DNA of 64,000 nt from Ruminococcus_C callidus (GTDB taxonomy: Bacteria; Bacillota; Clostridia; Oscillospirales; Ruminococcaceae), in NCBI RefSeq assembly GCF_049562855.1, contig NZ_CP186925.1, positions 2,356,001 to 2,420,000 of the forward strand. The letters are read 5' to 3'. The translations under genes and the position numbers were made by a program. The notes beneath the pieces are model-generated. The model worked only from the letters and a program-made list of their open reading frames with translations, was not told the DNA's origin and did not search any database. Positions 1 through 8,160 of this stretch are shown here, piece after piece. Numbering within the stretch: position 1 is the first letter of the stretch; each line of letters starts with the position of its first letter.

Positions 1-371
1 GTCATACCGTCCGCGGAAGAGATCATCATCTGTGCTGAGAGAAACTGATCGTTCCGACAGTGGTTAATGTTCTCCGGATCCTCCTCCAGATAGTTGACAC
101 CGGTATAGTACAAGTACATCGTTCCGTCCTGCTCCACAGCACTGCCGGAGAAACAGCCGCTGCGGTCGTCGGTCTTGGTAGGATACAGGGCGATTCCCTT
201 TTCCTCCCAGTTCACCAGATCCTTGCTGACAGCGTGTCCCCAGTGCATTCTGCCCCACTGCGGTGCGTAGGGAAAGCACTGATAAAACAGATGATACTGT
301 CCCTGATACCAGATAAATCCGTTCGGATCATTGATCCAGCAATTCGGGGCTTTGAAATGAATTTTCTGCAT
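1..371 (-). CDS. GH32 beta-fructosidase (sucrose/fructan hydrolase), C-terminus beyond the window
   Basis: The first 123 residues are present; the gene runs off the left edge. After the start comes WINDPNG, the GH32 signature whose Asp is the nucleophile, then the family-typical stretch HLFYQ...WGHAVSKDLVNW and a downstream FSGSA motif. The family hydrolyses sucrose, sucrose-6-phosphate or fructans. No signal peptide is visible, so it probably acts in the cytoplasm on sugar imported by the transporter encoded just upstream. The start ATG at 369-371 has an AGGAGG site 5 to 10 bases upstream. It follows the ABC ATPase gene by 13 bases and is the last visible gene of the operon. Sucrose versus fructo-oligosaccharide specificity cannot be told from this fragment. 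Confidence 0.88.
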   Translation of the reverse strand, partial: MQKIHFKAPNCWINDPNGFIWYQGQYHLFYQCFPYAPQWGRMHWGHAVSKDLVNWEEKGIALYPTKTDDRSGCFSGSAVEQDGTMYLYYTGVNYLEEDPENINHCRNDQFLSAQMMISSADGM

Positions 372-384
372 AGTATCCTCCTAA

Positions 385-1479
385 TTAGAAAAGGCTTTCT
401 TCGGTTTGTGTATCAAAAAAGTGCATTCTGGACGGAACAAAGGCAAAATCAATGGTATCTCCGGGCTTGCTGATCTCATATTTGGATACTCTCGCCACCG
501 AGGCAGTGCCACCGAAGTTAAAGTACAGGTTGTTCTCATTTCCCATAACTTCTACACTATCCACCGTTGCAGACATGATATTATCCTTGTAAAGATCCAG
601 ATTCTGCGGATCCAGCTTGATGTCCTCGCCACGTATGCCGAGAACCAGCGTTCCCTGTCTGCCGTTTAGGCTTGTCACAACAGATTCCGGCAGCTGCATC
701 TTACTGCCGTCGGAGAAAGTCATGGTATTCCCTGCCACCTTTACTTCATAGAAATTCATCTGCGGCGAACCGATAAATCCTGCCACAAACTTGTTTGCCG
801 GATGCTCATACAAGTCCATCGGCTTGCCCACCTGCTGGATCACACCGTCTTTCATAATGACAATGCGGTCTGCCATAGTCATTGCCTCTACCTGATCGTG
901 CGTCACATAAATGGTGGTACTGCCCAGCTGCCGGTGCAGCTTGCTGATCTCGCTTCTCATGCTGACTCTCAGCTTAGCGTCCAGATTGGAAAGCGGCTCA
1001 TCCATGAGAAACAGCTTCTGATCCTTGACAATTGCACGTCCCAATGCCACTCTCTGCCGCTGACCGCCGGAAAGATTCTTCGGTTTCCGATAACGGTATT
1101 CCGAAAGTCCCAGAATATCGATTGCCCAGTCCACCTTCTTCTTGATTTCCGCTGCCGGTACCTTCATATTCTTCAAACCATAGGAAATGTTCTTTTCCAC
1201 TGTCATGTGCGGATAGAGGGCGTAGTTCTGAAATACCATAGAGATGCCACGATCTCTCGGCAAAACTGCATTCATACGCTTTCCGTCAATGTAGAAGTCG
1301 CCGCTGGTGATTTCCTCAAATCCGGCAATCATACGAAGTGTGGTCGATTTTCCGCAGCCGGACGGGCCAACAAAGGCAATGAATTCACCTTCTTCAACGG
1401 AAAGACTGAAATCGGTTACGGAATTTTTATCTGCACCTGCATATTTCTTACAGATGTTCTTCATTTCAATAAAGCTCAT
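385..1479 (-). CDS. Sugar ABC transporter ATP-binding protein, MsmK/UgpC type
   Basis: 364 residues, the usual length for MalK/MsmK ATPases of CUT1 sugar importers. It energises the two permeases encoded upstream. Visible motifs in order: Walker A GPSGCGKSTT near residue 38, Q-loop in VFQNYALYPHM, signature LSGGQRQRVALGRA, Walker B LFLMDEPLSNLDAKLR, H-loop THDQVEAM, then a C-terminal TOBE-like region with LVLGIRGEDIKL. The start ATG has AAGGAGG eight bases upstream. It begins three bases after the permease gene, so the operon is tightly packed. Many Firmicutes share one MsmK among several importers; a copy inside the operon suggests a dedicated one here. Confidence 0.95.
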   Translation of the reverse strand: MSFIEMKNICKKYAGADKNSVTDFSLSVEEGEFIAFVGPSGCGKSTTLRMIAGFEEITSGDFYIDGKRMNAVLPRDRGISMVFQNYALYPHMTVEKNISYGLKNMKVPAAEIKKKVDWAIDILGLSEYRYRKPKNLSGGQRQRVALGRAIVKDQKLFLMDEPLSNLDAKLRVSMRSEISKLHRQLGSTTIYVTHDQVEAMTMADRIVIMKDGVIQQVGKPMDLYEHPANKFVAGFIGSPQMNFYEVKVAGNTMTFSDGSKMQLPESVVTSLNGRQGTLVLGIRGEDIKLDPQNLDLYKDNIMSATVDSVEVMGNENNLYFNFGGTASVARVSKYEISKPGDTIDFAFVPSRMHFFDTQTEESLF

Positions 1480-1482
1480 AAG

Positions 1483-2334
1483 TTAACCCTCCTTGGAACC
1501 TGTGGAAACAACACCCTCTACAATCTGCTTGGAGAAAAGGGCATAGATGATAATAACCGGAATGGTAATCAGGGTGATGACAGCAAGCGTCTGTCCCATG
1601 GTTGTATTGTCGTTGGATGTGATAGAGTTCAAACCGATCTGAGCGGTCAGAAGATCGCTGGACGTGAACACCAGTGACGGCCAGAGGTAATCATTCCATA
1701 CATTCAGGAATGTGAAAACACTGACAGTTGCAACGACTGTTTTAGACATCGGCAGCACCATTGTAAAGAAATACTTCACAGGATTGCAGTGATCCAGCTG
1801 TGCAGCCTCCCAGACATCATCGGGCAGGCTGACAAAAACCTGACGGAACAGGAATATATTAAACGGATTGACGATCATCGGAAGCACATAACCAAAAACG
1901 GTATTCAGCAGTCCCATTTTGGAAACGAACATAAAGTTGATGGTGATAATGGTTTCTGTCGGAATGATCATCAGCATCATGATGATCGCCAACCATCTTT
2001 CACGAAACGGAAACTTGATCTTCGCCAAGGCATAACCTGCCAGGCCGTTGACGATCACACCAGCCACGATCATGATTGCTGCATAGAACAGTGTATTTGC
2101 CATAAACCGGAGGAATCTTGTGTTGAACAAAATTTCCTTATAGTTATCGAAAAATCCCTTTCCCGGTGCGGGCGGAATAAATGCACTGACGGAATTCATA
2201 TCTGCTGTGATTGCAGCGTCCGGTTTAAACGAATTTGCAATCATCCAAATGACTGGAAACAGAAAGAATAAGGACAACACCAGCATTACTGCAACAAGGA
2301 TTCCATTAGCGATTTTTTGCTTTTTTGTTTTCAT
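1483..2334 (-). CDS. Sugar ABC transporter permease, MalG type
   Basis: 283 residues with about six hydrophobic segments. The N-terminal stretch LVLSLFFLFPVIWMIANSF is typical of the MalG branch of CUT1 permeases. The cytoplasmic EAA loop that docks on the ATPase is visible as EAAQLDHCNPVKYFFTMVLP. The protein should pair with the MalF-type permease encoded just upstream to form the membrane channel. The start lies inside the end of that gene (29-base overlap), pointing to translational coupling. The C-terminus ends in a short charged tail. Confidence 0.93.
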   Translation of the reverse strand: MKTKKQKIANGILVAVMLVLSLFFLFPVIWMIANSFKPDAAITADMNSVSAFIPPAPGKGFFDNYKEILFNTRFLRFMANTLFYAAIMIVAGVIVNGLAGYALAKIKFPFRERWLAIIMMLMIIPTETIITINFMFVSKMGLLNTVFGYVLPMIVNPFNIFLFRQVFVSLPDDVWEAAQLDHCNPVKYFFTMVLPMSKTVVATVSVFTFLNVWNDYLWPSLVFTSSDLLTAQIGLNSITSNDNTTMGQTLAVITLITIPVIIIYALFSKQIVEGVVSTGSKEG

Positions 2335-3205
2335 GTTTCTCCTCCTTGTCCTTTGTCAAAAATGTTTGAATCATAGTGAGTATGACAACGAATACAGTAA
2401 AGACGATTGCCATTGCCGAAGCAAGTCCAATTTCCCAGTTTACCGTACCGGTTTCGTAAATATCATAGACAATGGTATAGGTCGAATGAGACGGACCGCC
2501 GCCGGTCATTACCATCGGCTGCACGATCATACGGAATGCACCAATGGTTACTGTGATAAAGACAAATACACAAAGCGGCTTCAGTTCCGGCAGTGTGATA
2601 TTCTTGAATTTGCTCCAGCCGCTGGCGTGATCCATTTCCGCAGCCTCATAGAGTGCCGGATTGATTGCCTGTAATCCGCCGAGGAATATGATCATCTGAT
2701 AACCGACACCTTGCCAGACACTCATCAGTGCAATGGAAGGCAGTGCCTGATTGGCACCATAGATAAACGGCTGTGCATCAATGCCAAAGTGAGAGAGAAT
2801 CGTGTTCAGAATACCCTCCGGACTATAGATCTGCATCCAGAGATTTGAAACAACTGCCAGGGACATGACCACCGGAATAAAAAATGCGACCTTGAAGTAT
2901 TTCTTACAAACTGTGACTTTATTGATGAGCAGTGCCAGTCCCAATGCTCCCAGTGTTTGCAGCGGAACAATGATCAGTACAAACTTAACGGTATTTCCAA
3001 AAGCTGTGGTAAACAGGTCGTCCTTAAAAATGGTACTGAAATTTTCCAGTCCTACAAAATGTGTCAGCTTTGGATTTAATGCAAAATAATCTGTAAAGCT
3101 GTAAATTAATGTGAGTATCATCGGAATGAACAGGAACACCGTCATTAAAACCAGTGCCGGTCCGAAAAAAGCCATTCCGAGAATGGAATTCGATTTCTTT
3201 TTCAT
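2306..3205 (-). CDS. Sugar ABC transporter permease, MalF type
   Basis: 299 residues, six predicted membrane spans, with the first-span signature FFGPALVLMTVFLFIPMI typical of short MalF-like CUT1 permeases. The EAA loop is YEAAEMDHASGWSKFKNITL. It forms a heterodimeric channel with the MalG-type partner encoded immediately downstream. The stop of the solute-binding protein gene lies one base upstream of its start and its own 3' end overlaps the next gene, so all five genes almost certainly share one transcript. Confidence 0.93.
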   Translation of the reverse strand: MKKKSNSILGMAFFGPALVLMTVFLFIPMILTLIYSFTDYFALNPKLTHFVGLENFSTIFKDDLFTTAFGNTVKFVLIIVPLQTLGALGLALLINKVTVCKKYFKVAFFIPVVMSLAVVSNLWMQIYSPEGILNTILSHFGIDAQPFIYGANQALPSIALMSVWQGVGYQMIIFLGGLQAINPALYEAAEMDHASGWSKFKNITLPELKPLCVFVFITVTIGAFRMIVQPMVMTGGGPSHSTYTIVYDIYETGTVNWEIGLASAMAIVFTVFVVILTMIQTFLTKDKEEKHENKKAKNR

Positions 3206-3206
3206 G

Positions 3207-4529
3207 TTATCTTGTGTAACGCTTGAGCTTTGCGTTGATCCTTTCTACAGATTTATCCATTTCGTTTGTGACGTTTTTGCCGCTCAATCCAACGTCCTCC
3301 AGAACCTGCTGGAACGATGTGCTGACCTGCGGATAAACAGGTGTTTTCGGTCTGGGATGACCGTAATCTCTCAGCTGTTCGTAAAGTGCCTTATAATTTT
3401 CGTCTTCCTCAAAAGTGGTAATCTGGTCATATGCCGCATAAGTGGAAGGCATACTCTTGGTTTTCTCATAGAGAAGAACGCCACTATCCACACCGCTCAT
3501 CCATTTTACCAGCTCTGTAGCGGCTTCAATGTGTTCCGTTTTTGTAGTGGCAGCATAGGCCCAGGAACCAGTCGGCGTATATCTGCCGCCGTCCCAGTTG
3601 TCACTGACAATATACGGTGCAACGCCAAGGTCGATGTCACTGTAGCTCTGATAGATCGTGTTGACTTCCCATGCACCGTCAAACTTGAACGCTGCACGTC
3701 CGCTTTCAAACAGGTTTTCAATGGGTGTTGCGGACATATACTTGTTTTCCACCAGTCCTCTGAAGTACTGGAACGCCTCCGCATTTTTGTCCGAGTTGAA
3801 ATACCCGTCTGCGGTAAGACCGTCCTCACTAATGAGATCGCCGCCATTGGACCAGATAAACGGAGCATAGTAATAAATGCTGGATTCGCCGACCGGAAAG
3901 GTCATGTCCAATGGATACCCGTTTTTGCTGTCCATGATCGGTTTCAGCTGCTCCAAAATATCCAGAAATTTCGAGAATGTCCAGGGGTGATCCTTATCGG
4001 GCACTTCAATTCCTGCTTTCTCCAGAATTGCCTTATTATAATAAAGACCTACGCTGGATTCCATGGCACCGAGTGCATACAGTTTGTCATCGACCGTTCC
4101 CTGATCCAGAATGGAATCCAGATAAGCCGATTTTTCTTCCTCGCTCAATTCGGCAAGCGGCTGAATAATGCCGTTTGCTGCATAGGCAGAAATATTCGGT
4201 CCGTCTACGGTGATGACATCAGGAAGATCTCCCGACATAACCGAAGCATTGATCTTATCCGAATAACCGCCGCCGCTGTCATTTCTCGGAATAAATTCAA
4301 TGTCTGCAAAATAGGTTCCGTCATACTTTTCATTGAAGCGTTCCACCGACGCTTTATAAGCTTCGCCTTCCGGTGTGTCCTCAATGGTATGCACCCACAT
4401 GCTGATGTACTGCTCTCCCTCATCATATCCCTTTACATCACCAGGCTTTACGGTTTTGCTGCATCCTGTAAGCGGAACTGCACTCGCCAGAATTGAAAGA
4501 GCCGTCAGAAATAATGGTAGCTTTTTCAT
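3207..4529 (-). CDS. Extracellular sugar-binding lipoprotein of the ABC importer
   Basis: 440 residues. The N-terminus is a lipoprotein signal: short basic start, hydrophobic core and lipobox LTGC, so Cys23 should be lipidated and anchor the protein outside the membrane. The body matches family 1 extracellular solute-binding proteins, with an N-terminal MWVHTIEDTPEGEAY segment and a central TFPVGESSIYYYAPFIWSNGGDLI stretch split over the hinge. It delivers a sugar, probably sucrose or a fructo-oligosaccharide given the GH32 gene in the operon. It is the first gene of the operon and is directly preceded by the operator-rich promoter at 4555-4680. Confidence 0.93.
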   Translation of the reverse strand: MKKLPLFLTALSILASAVPLTGCSKTVKPGDVKGYDEGEQYISMWVHTIEDTPEGEAYKASVERFNEKYDGTYFADIEFIPRNDSGGGYSDKINASVMSGDLPDVITVDGPNISAYAANGIIQPLAELSEEEKSAYLDSILDQGTVDDKLYALGAMESSVGLYYNKAILEKAGIEVPDKDHPWTFSKFLDILEQLKPIMDSKNGYPLDMTFPVGESSIYYYAPFIWSNGGDLISEDGLTADGYFNSDKNAEAFQYFRGLVENKYMSATPIENLFESGRAAFKFDGAWEVNTIYQSYSDIDLGVAPYIVSDNWDGGRYTPTGSWAYAATTKTEHIEAATELVKWMSGVDSGVLLYEKTKSMPSTYAAYDQITTFEEDENYKALYEQLRDYGHPRPKTPVYPQVSTSFQQVLEDVGLSGKNVTNEMDKSVERINAKLKRYTR

Positions 4530-4554
4530 CGCTGTTTCCCTCCGTTCTTTTTAA

Positions 4555-4680
4555 GTAACCGGTTACTTTACTGATTACATCATACCATGGAACCGGTTAC
4601 TTGTCAAGACTTTTTCTGATTTTTGTAGCAATTTCTAAAAATCCTGAAAATGTTTTGTGCAATTCAACGAAACCGGTTAC
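4555..4680 (-). promoter_or_regulatory. Promoter and triple LacI-type operator of the sugar operon
   Basis: Read on the minus strand, a near-consensus promoter is present: -35 TTGACA at 4602-4607, a 17-base spacer, and -10 TATGAT at 4579-4584. Three copies of the palindrome GTAACCGGTTAC or its core AACCGGTT surround it: 4555-4566 just downstream of the start site, 4590-4600 inside the spacer, and 4671-4680 upstream. The first and third copies share a longer direct repeat, AACCGGTTACTTTACTGATT. A LacI-family repressor binding here would block polymerase and could loop DNA between sites about 80 to 115 bases apart. Confidence 0.85.
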
Positions 4681-4693
4681 TTTACTGATTCTT

Positions 4694-4725
4694 TTGTTGA
4701 TTCAAAAACCGTTGTGTGCTATAAT
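4694..4725 (+). promoter_or_regulatory. Promoter of the broken LacI-type regulator
   Basis: TTGATT at 4697-4702, exactly 17 bases, then TATAAT at 4720-4725. It points toward the truncated regulator fragment that starts at the GTG at 4745. It lies immediately beside the upstream AACCGGTT operator at 4671-4680, so the intact regulator was probably autoregulated. Confidence 0.6.
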
Positions 4726-4744
4726 GAAGAGAGAAACAGGGAGC

Positions 4745-4829
4745 GTGAAAAATGGCGAAAAAAATGTAACCTTTGCAGATATTGCAGCATATACCGGCTT
4801 TTCCAAAACAACGATCTCCCGATATTTTA
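4745..4829 (+). pseudogene. LacI-family regulator, truncated after its helix-turn-helix
   Basis: From a GTG start about 28 codons read TFADIAAYTGFSKTTISRYF, the DNA-binding helix-turn-helix that opens every LacI/GalR repressor. After that the sequence jumps into a fragment of the IS256 transposase 3' end (4831-4890) and the effector-binding domain is gone. A chimeric reading frame continues to about 4975 but has no family character. The parent repressor is the obvious candidate for the AACCGGTT operators of the adjacent sugar operon, which would now be unregulated or controlled by another LacI protein. Confidence 0.75.
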
Positions 4830-4830
4830 A

Positions 4831-4890
4831 GGCAATACCGCTGAGAAACTTGGGCAGAGTTTTGGGAGAATTGGAAATTATGTACCTCTT
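4831..4890 (+). repeat. Scar of IS256 transposase 3' end (first of three)
   Basis: About 55 bases match the last codons of the intact IS256 transposase at 17315-17395 (reading PLRNLGRVLGELEIMY). The downstream part of the IS, including its terminal repeat, is missing here, unlike the scars at 5671 and 6447. It sits exactly where the LacI-type gene is broken. Confidence 0.7.
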
Positions 4891-5114
4891 TTTGATGTTA
4901 CTCCATTTGAAAACGAGTGGACGCGACGTGGTCCATGGATTCAAGCGACTTTCTGGGTTCTTACAAAAGACATGATAAAAAAAGTCAGACGTTTCAAAGC
5001 AGCCAAACATTGTGAGCCGTCTATTGAAAAATGAACTGCATTTTATATCGTGATATAAGTGCTGCCGTTAAAAAACGTAAAAAAAATTAAGCTGAAAAAC
5101 GAGGGAGTGATATT

Positions 5115-5597
5115 GTGCATATCTGGACACTTGAGAATTGGAAATATAACTTCACAAACATTCAATCAAGAAGAAGCGGGCTTAGATTCCGTTTTACCCC
5201 TGACGTTAATACAGAAGTAAGAGGAGCGTGCCTGAAATTTGGAAAGTGGTTGAGAAAAGAGTATTTTTTCCCAATAAGGGTTCCAGTGTATGTGAAAGGG
5301 AAAAAATACATTAAGGCAATGGACGGCGAAATGGTATATGGTACTTTTTTCCAACCATATAACAAGACATATGAGCCATATATACGTGTGGCAACGGGGA
5401 GTTATACAGACAATTCGATAACATTAGGACGAGACGATGCTTTAGCTCTAATACTAGAAACAATAGCACACGAATTGACGCATTATTTTCAGTGGATTAA
5501 CGATATTGGGCTCACAAAAATTGGATATGAGCGTCAAGCTTCTTCTTATGCTGATTACATTTTAGATGAATACGCCAATGTGGTTGACCATCCTTAA
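5115..5597 (+). CDS. Small putative zinc metallopeptidase-like protein (HELTH motif)
   Basis: 160 residues from a GTG start preceded by GAGGGAG. The only recognisable element is AHELTHYFQW near residue 120, a classic HExxH zinc-binding and catalytic motif, followed by a Glu-rich segment (YERQASSYADYILDEYA) that could supply a third ligand. This resembles small SprT-like or phage-type metallopeptidases, but no family can be named. No signal peptide is seen, so it is probably cytoplasmic. It lies in an AT-rich island between IS256 scars, suggesting recent acquisition. Confidence 0.65.
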   Translation: MHIWTLENWKYNFTNIQSRRSGLRFRFTPDVNTEVRGACLKFGKWLRKEYFFPIRVPVYVKGKKYIKAMDGEMVYGTFFQPYNKTYEPYIRVATGSYTDNSITLGRDDALALILETIAHELTHYFQWINDIGLTKIGYERQASSYADYILDEYANVVDHP

Positions 5598-5670
5598 AAA
5601 AATCAAGAAAGAATCAAAACCAATATCCAGCGGTCTGGATATATCTGCAAAAATAAAACTGAGTCAGTAT

Positions 5671-5862
5671 GAGAAACTGGGGCAGAGTGCTTGGCAAGCT
5701 GGAGATCATGTACCCCGACAGACAGACTGACTGTTGGAGAAACTTGACAAATTACGGTATTTATTTTAATACTGTAAAAAATTGAGCGGTTGTTCTTCAA
5801 GCCGCTCGCAATATCGTTTTTTGTCACTGTTGTTGAATTTACAGAAATTTTTTCGCAGAGAC
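5671..5862 (+). repeat. IS256 3'-end scar with terminal repeat (second of three)
   Basis: Carries the last transposase codons (LRNWGRVLGKLEIMYPDRQ-like), the sub-terminal hairpin built on GAGCGG/CCGCTC, and an outer end reading CGCAGAGAC in this orientation. It is the same right end as the complete IS256 at 17129. The transposase body is absent. Confidence 0.75.
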
Positions 5863-5880
5863 TCGATAGGAGTGTTGGTT

Positions 5881-6375
5881 ATGAACTTTATAAAAAAAAG
5901 AAAATGGGTGCTTTTCATTGCCTTTTTCTTGCTTTTTATCTGTATCCTTTTATTGTGCAAAATTGAATCAAATATGCAGAAAGAAAGTAAGCAATTAAAC
6001 TTACAAAATATATCCAGTATCGAAATTCTCATATCAAAAGATTATGAAACGAAGGAGAGAGTTGTCATAGTCGATGAAACAGCAATCGAGCAATTTATGA
6101 ATTATTTTAATTCCATTGAATTAGTTGAAGTTGATTCCGGTCCTCTCATTGATTTACCATATGAGTGTATTGATGTTTATATCCAAGGAGGTTCCAGAGG
6201 TTCTATTGGAAGTATTTCAGTATGGGAAAATTATCTTACAACTTGGGAACAAGATGTTGACGATTGCATGTCTATTAAGTATCGTATGGTTCATTCTGGA
6301 TTTAACTATATTACAGGAGAAAGTGATGTTTCTATCTTCTTAAAAGAGTTGATCAACGATTATGCGGATCAGTAG
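5881..6375 (+). CDS. Unknown single-pass membrane-anchored protein
   Basis: 164 residues starting at an ATG with AGGAGTG seven bases upstream; the frame is open further upstream but that part lies in an IS256 scar. Residues 1-8 are basic and residues 9-26 form one hydrophobic helix, after which a soluble, acidic domain follows. This is a membrane anchor with an extracellular domain; no lipobox is visible. No family recognised. The gene sits between two IS256 scars in an AT-rich segment. Confidence 0.6.
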   Translation: MNFIKKRKWVLFIAFFLLFICILLLCKIESNMQKESKQLNLQNISSIEILISKDYETKERVVIVDETAIEQFMNYFNSIELVEVDSGPLIDLPYECIDVYIQGGSRGSIGSISVWENYLTTWEQDVDDCMSIKYRMVHSGFNYITGESDVSIFLKELINDYADQ

Positions 6376-6417
6376 CATGATCTGCAAACTTAAGTTTATC
6401 TCTCATAAAGGTGTATT

Positions 6418-6446
6418 TGAAATTGTCAATAACACTTGACACATTA
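6418..6446. repeat. Scar of an IS3-family terminal repeat
   Basis: The 25 bases at 6422-6446 are identical to the outer end of the IS3 element at 48614-48638, beginning ATTGTCAATAACACTTGACA. Nothing else of the IS3 remains: the IS256 scar begins at the next base. Confidence 0.7.
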
Positions 6447-6680
6447 TGTATCTGGCAACCCACGAGATTACAAAGAAGCGGACGATACCGCTGAGAAACT
6501 GGGGCAGAGTTTTGGGAGAATTGGAAATTATGTACCTCAACAGGCTGACCGTTGGAGAAACTTGACAAATTACGGTATTTATTGTATACTGTAAAAAAAT
6601 TGAGCGGCTGTTTTTCAAGCCGCTCGCAATATCGTTTTTTATCACTGTTGTTGAATTTACAGAGATTTTTTCGCAGGGCC
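6447..6680 (+). repeat. IS256 3'-end scar with terminal repeat (third of three)
   Basis: The longest of the scars. It keeps about 30 C-terminal transposase codons (YLATHEITKKRTIPLRNWG onward), the sub-terminal hairpin, and the outer end reading CGCAGGGCC. Several codons differ from the intact copy at 17.3 kb, so it comes from a related but not identical element. Confidence 0.8.
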
Positions 6681-6734
6681 ACATAAAAGAACCATTGATG
6701 TTATTATAAAATGATTTCTTGGAGAATGATTAAT

Positions 6735-7178
6735 ATGATAATTACTACTCATGAACTTTATGATTTTTATTATTTAATAACAGTTATTAGAAATGAAATA
6801 ACTGACAAGAATAATATATATATATTAAAAAAAGTTACTGATTTATATAAAAATGGCGTTGAAGAAATTGATGATAATCGACTTCGAAAATTAATGATTA
6901 GTCTTAATATATGTGATGATAAATGGAGTGTTCTATGCTATGAAAATAGATATTCACAAGAATCAGGGTTATTAAAGGACAAAGAAAAAATAGAATTTTT
7001 AATCACAAATATGAACGAGCTAGAGAATCTTCTTATACAAAAAAAATATGATCAGGCATTTGATTTAGCTGATGCATTGCATATGTATCCTGAAATTGTT
7101 GCCAATAATCTCAAAAAATTTCCTAAAAGTTATTGGAAGTTAATATATAATCCTTACAAAAAAAAGTGGATTAAATAA
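6735..7178 (+). CDS. Unknown small protein
   Basis: 147 residues. The start chosen is the ATG at 6735, because TTGGAG lies about ten bases upstream; an earlier in-frame ATG at 6711 has no such site. The protein is Asn-, Lys- and Ile-rich with alternating helices, for example KKVTDLYKNGVEEIDDNRLRK, and no motif or membrane segment. The length and helical pattern recall small immunity proteins of contact or polymorphic toxin systems, but this is only an impression. It is followed directly by another AT-rich fragment. Confidence 0.5.
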   Translation: MIITTHELYDFYYLITVIRNEITDKNNIYILKKVTDLYKNGVEEIDDNRLRKLMISLNICDDKWSVLCYENRYSQESGLLKDKEKIEFLITNMNELENLLIQKKYDQAFDLADALHMYPEIVANNLKKFPKSYWKLIYNPYKKKWIK

Positions 7179-7475
7179 TTGTTCCATGCCGTGTCAACAT
7201 ATCCATTTATTCCAATTGCAAAACGATATGAAAAAGAAGATGAACATGGCAGACCAATCGGCGATTTTTGTTTTGATTATGAATTGGGATTGATTATGAC
7301 TTCTAAGCGAAGTATGTCGGACACGTTCTTCTATCTTGGCGAATTGCCAGTTCAGATGCCGAAAGGTGCATATCAAAAAGAAAAATGTCAAGAATCCGGA
7401 TGTTTTCATACAAAATGGATTAAGATTGAGGAACTTTTTCTTGGAAAATATACAAAATTCGTTGAGGAATTGTGA
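7179..7475 (+). pseudogene. Fragment of an unrecognised gene lacking a good start
   Basis: 98 codons open directly after the preceding stop. The only starts are a TTG at 7179 and later ATGs, none with a ribosome binding site. The reading contains GDFCFDYELGLIMTSKRSMSDTFFYLGE in pieces, ending ...GKYTKFVEEL. It looks like the C-terminal end of a longer gene whose front was lost. Confidence 0.4.
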
Positions 7476-7704
7476 TTTAATGAGATGTGAAACTGTACAG
7501 TAGGCATTGTGAACTGTTCATAACCCCAATGCACTAAAGAATAAAAAACTCTAAGAGAGGAATTGAAGTCCATGAAAGAAGTTGAAAAGCAACTAATCAC
7601 AAAAGTCATACCCCAAGACCTCGAAATCTCTATGCGTTTGAAAGGCAGCCGCTGCTAGATTACGATTTAGGGCAACACCGCATAATCTCCACCTACAAAC
7701 AAAA
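7476..7704. other. Intergenic remnant region
   Basis: Contains one very short open frame (ATG at 7572, 28 codons, with AGAGAGG upstream) of no recognised type. At 7672-7685 it has GGCAACACCGCATA, resembling the terminal repeat of the MITE at 9993. Nothing else is supported. Confidence 0.35.
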
Positions 7705-7727
7705 CCACCCAGCAAAATGCTGAGTGG
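7705..7727 (-). terminator. Rho-independent terminator
   Basis: Hairpin CCACCCAGC/GCTGAGTGG; on the minus strand it is followed by TTTTGTTTG. It would end transcripts of the truncated mannanase and acetylesterase genes to its right. Confidence 0.6.
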
Positions 7728-7768
7728 TTAGAGAAATGTTCTATTTTCCATCGCAAAGGCACACTGAA

Positions 7769-8137
7769 TCAGACCGTCAGAGATTTTCTGGCAGCCAGAT
7801 ACAGATTCGCCAATGCGAACATAATATTCAATGTCACAATACCGCCGGTCGCTTTTGCCCATTTCAGTGCAGTTTCCATGGTATTTCGATTTTCATAAAC
7901 CTCAGTAAGGCAGGCTTCTGACGCATCGTTATCATTGATGTTCGGTGAATATGTCAGCATTTCAAACCCGCGGAGCAAAGGCTCTTTTCCCGTTTTGCTT
8001 TTGATATAGTCAATTTCCTCCATTGGATTTGTCTGGGTGTGCTGTCCGGTGATGATCGCTTTTCCTGCGGTTTCTGAAAGAAAATTCAGAAGTGCTTTTG
8101 CTTTTTCTGTTGCATTGGGATTGACTATGTTTTGCAT
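7769..8137 (-). pseudogene. GH26 beta-mannanase, N-terminal fragment
   Basis: 122 codons. The first about 100 residues resemble the N-terminus of GH26 mannanases: GKAIITGQHTQ and TGGIVTL are recognisable. The catalytic half (with the HESDG-type Glu motif) is missing; after TGGIVTL the frame goes into unrelated hydrophobic sequence and stops. Family enzymes cleave beta-1,4-mannan. There is no signal peptide, so the parent would have been cytoplasmic or acting on imported oligomers. It lies 23 bases after the acetylesterase gene and was probably its operon partner. The family assignment rests on sequence memory and could be a related GH. Confidence 0.6.
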
Positions 8138-8160
8138 GAATCATACTTCCCGTCATGTTT

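Noticed and set aside
3111..4496. Long plus-strand open frame of 461 codons opposite the sugar-binding protein gene
   Set aside because: It is antisense to a clear lipoprotein gene, has no ribosome site, and reads as low-complexity Cys/Ile/Phe-rich sequence typical of reverse-frame shadows.
4555..4690. Repeated AACCGGTTACTTTACTGATT as a possible CRISPR-like array
   Set aside because: Only two full copies, palindromic and centred on a promoter; these are operators. No CRISPR array or cas genes were seen in the window.
4601..4975. Continuous 124-codon frame through operator, LacI head and IS256 scar
   Set aside because: A chance chimera: promoter DNA, 28 LacI codons, transposase scar and unrelated sequence.
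7572..7658. 28-codon open frame MKEVEKQLITK...
   Set aside because: Very short, no family match and a ribosome site spaced too far from the start; not listed as a gene.
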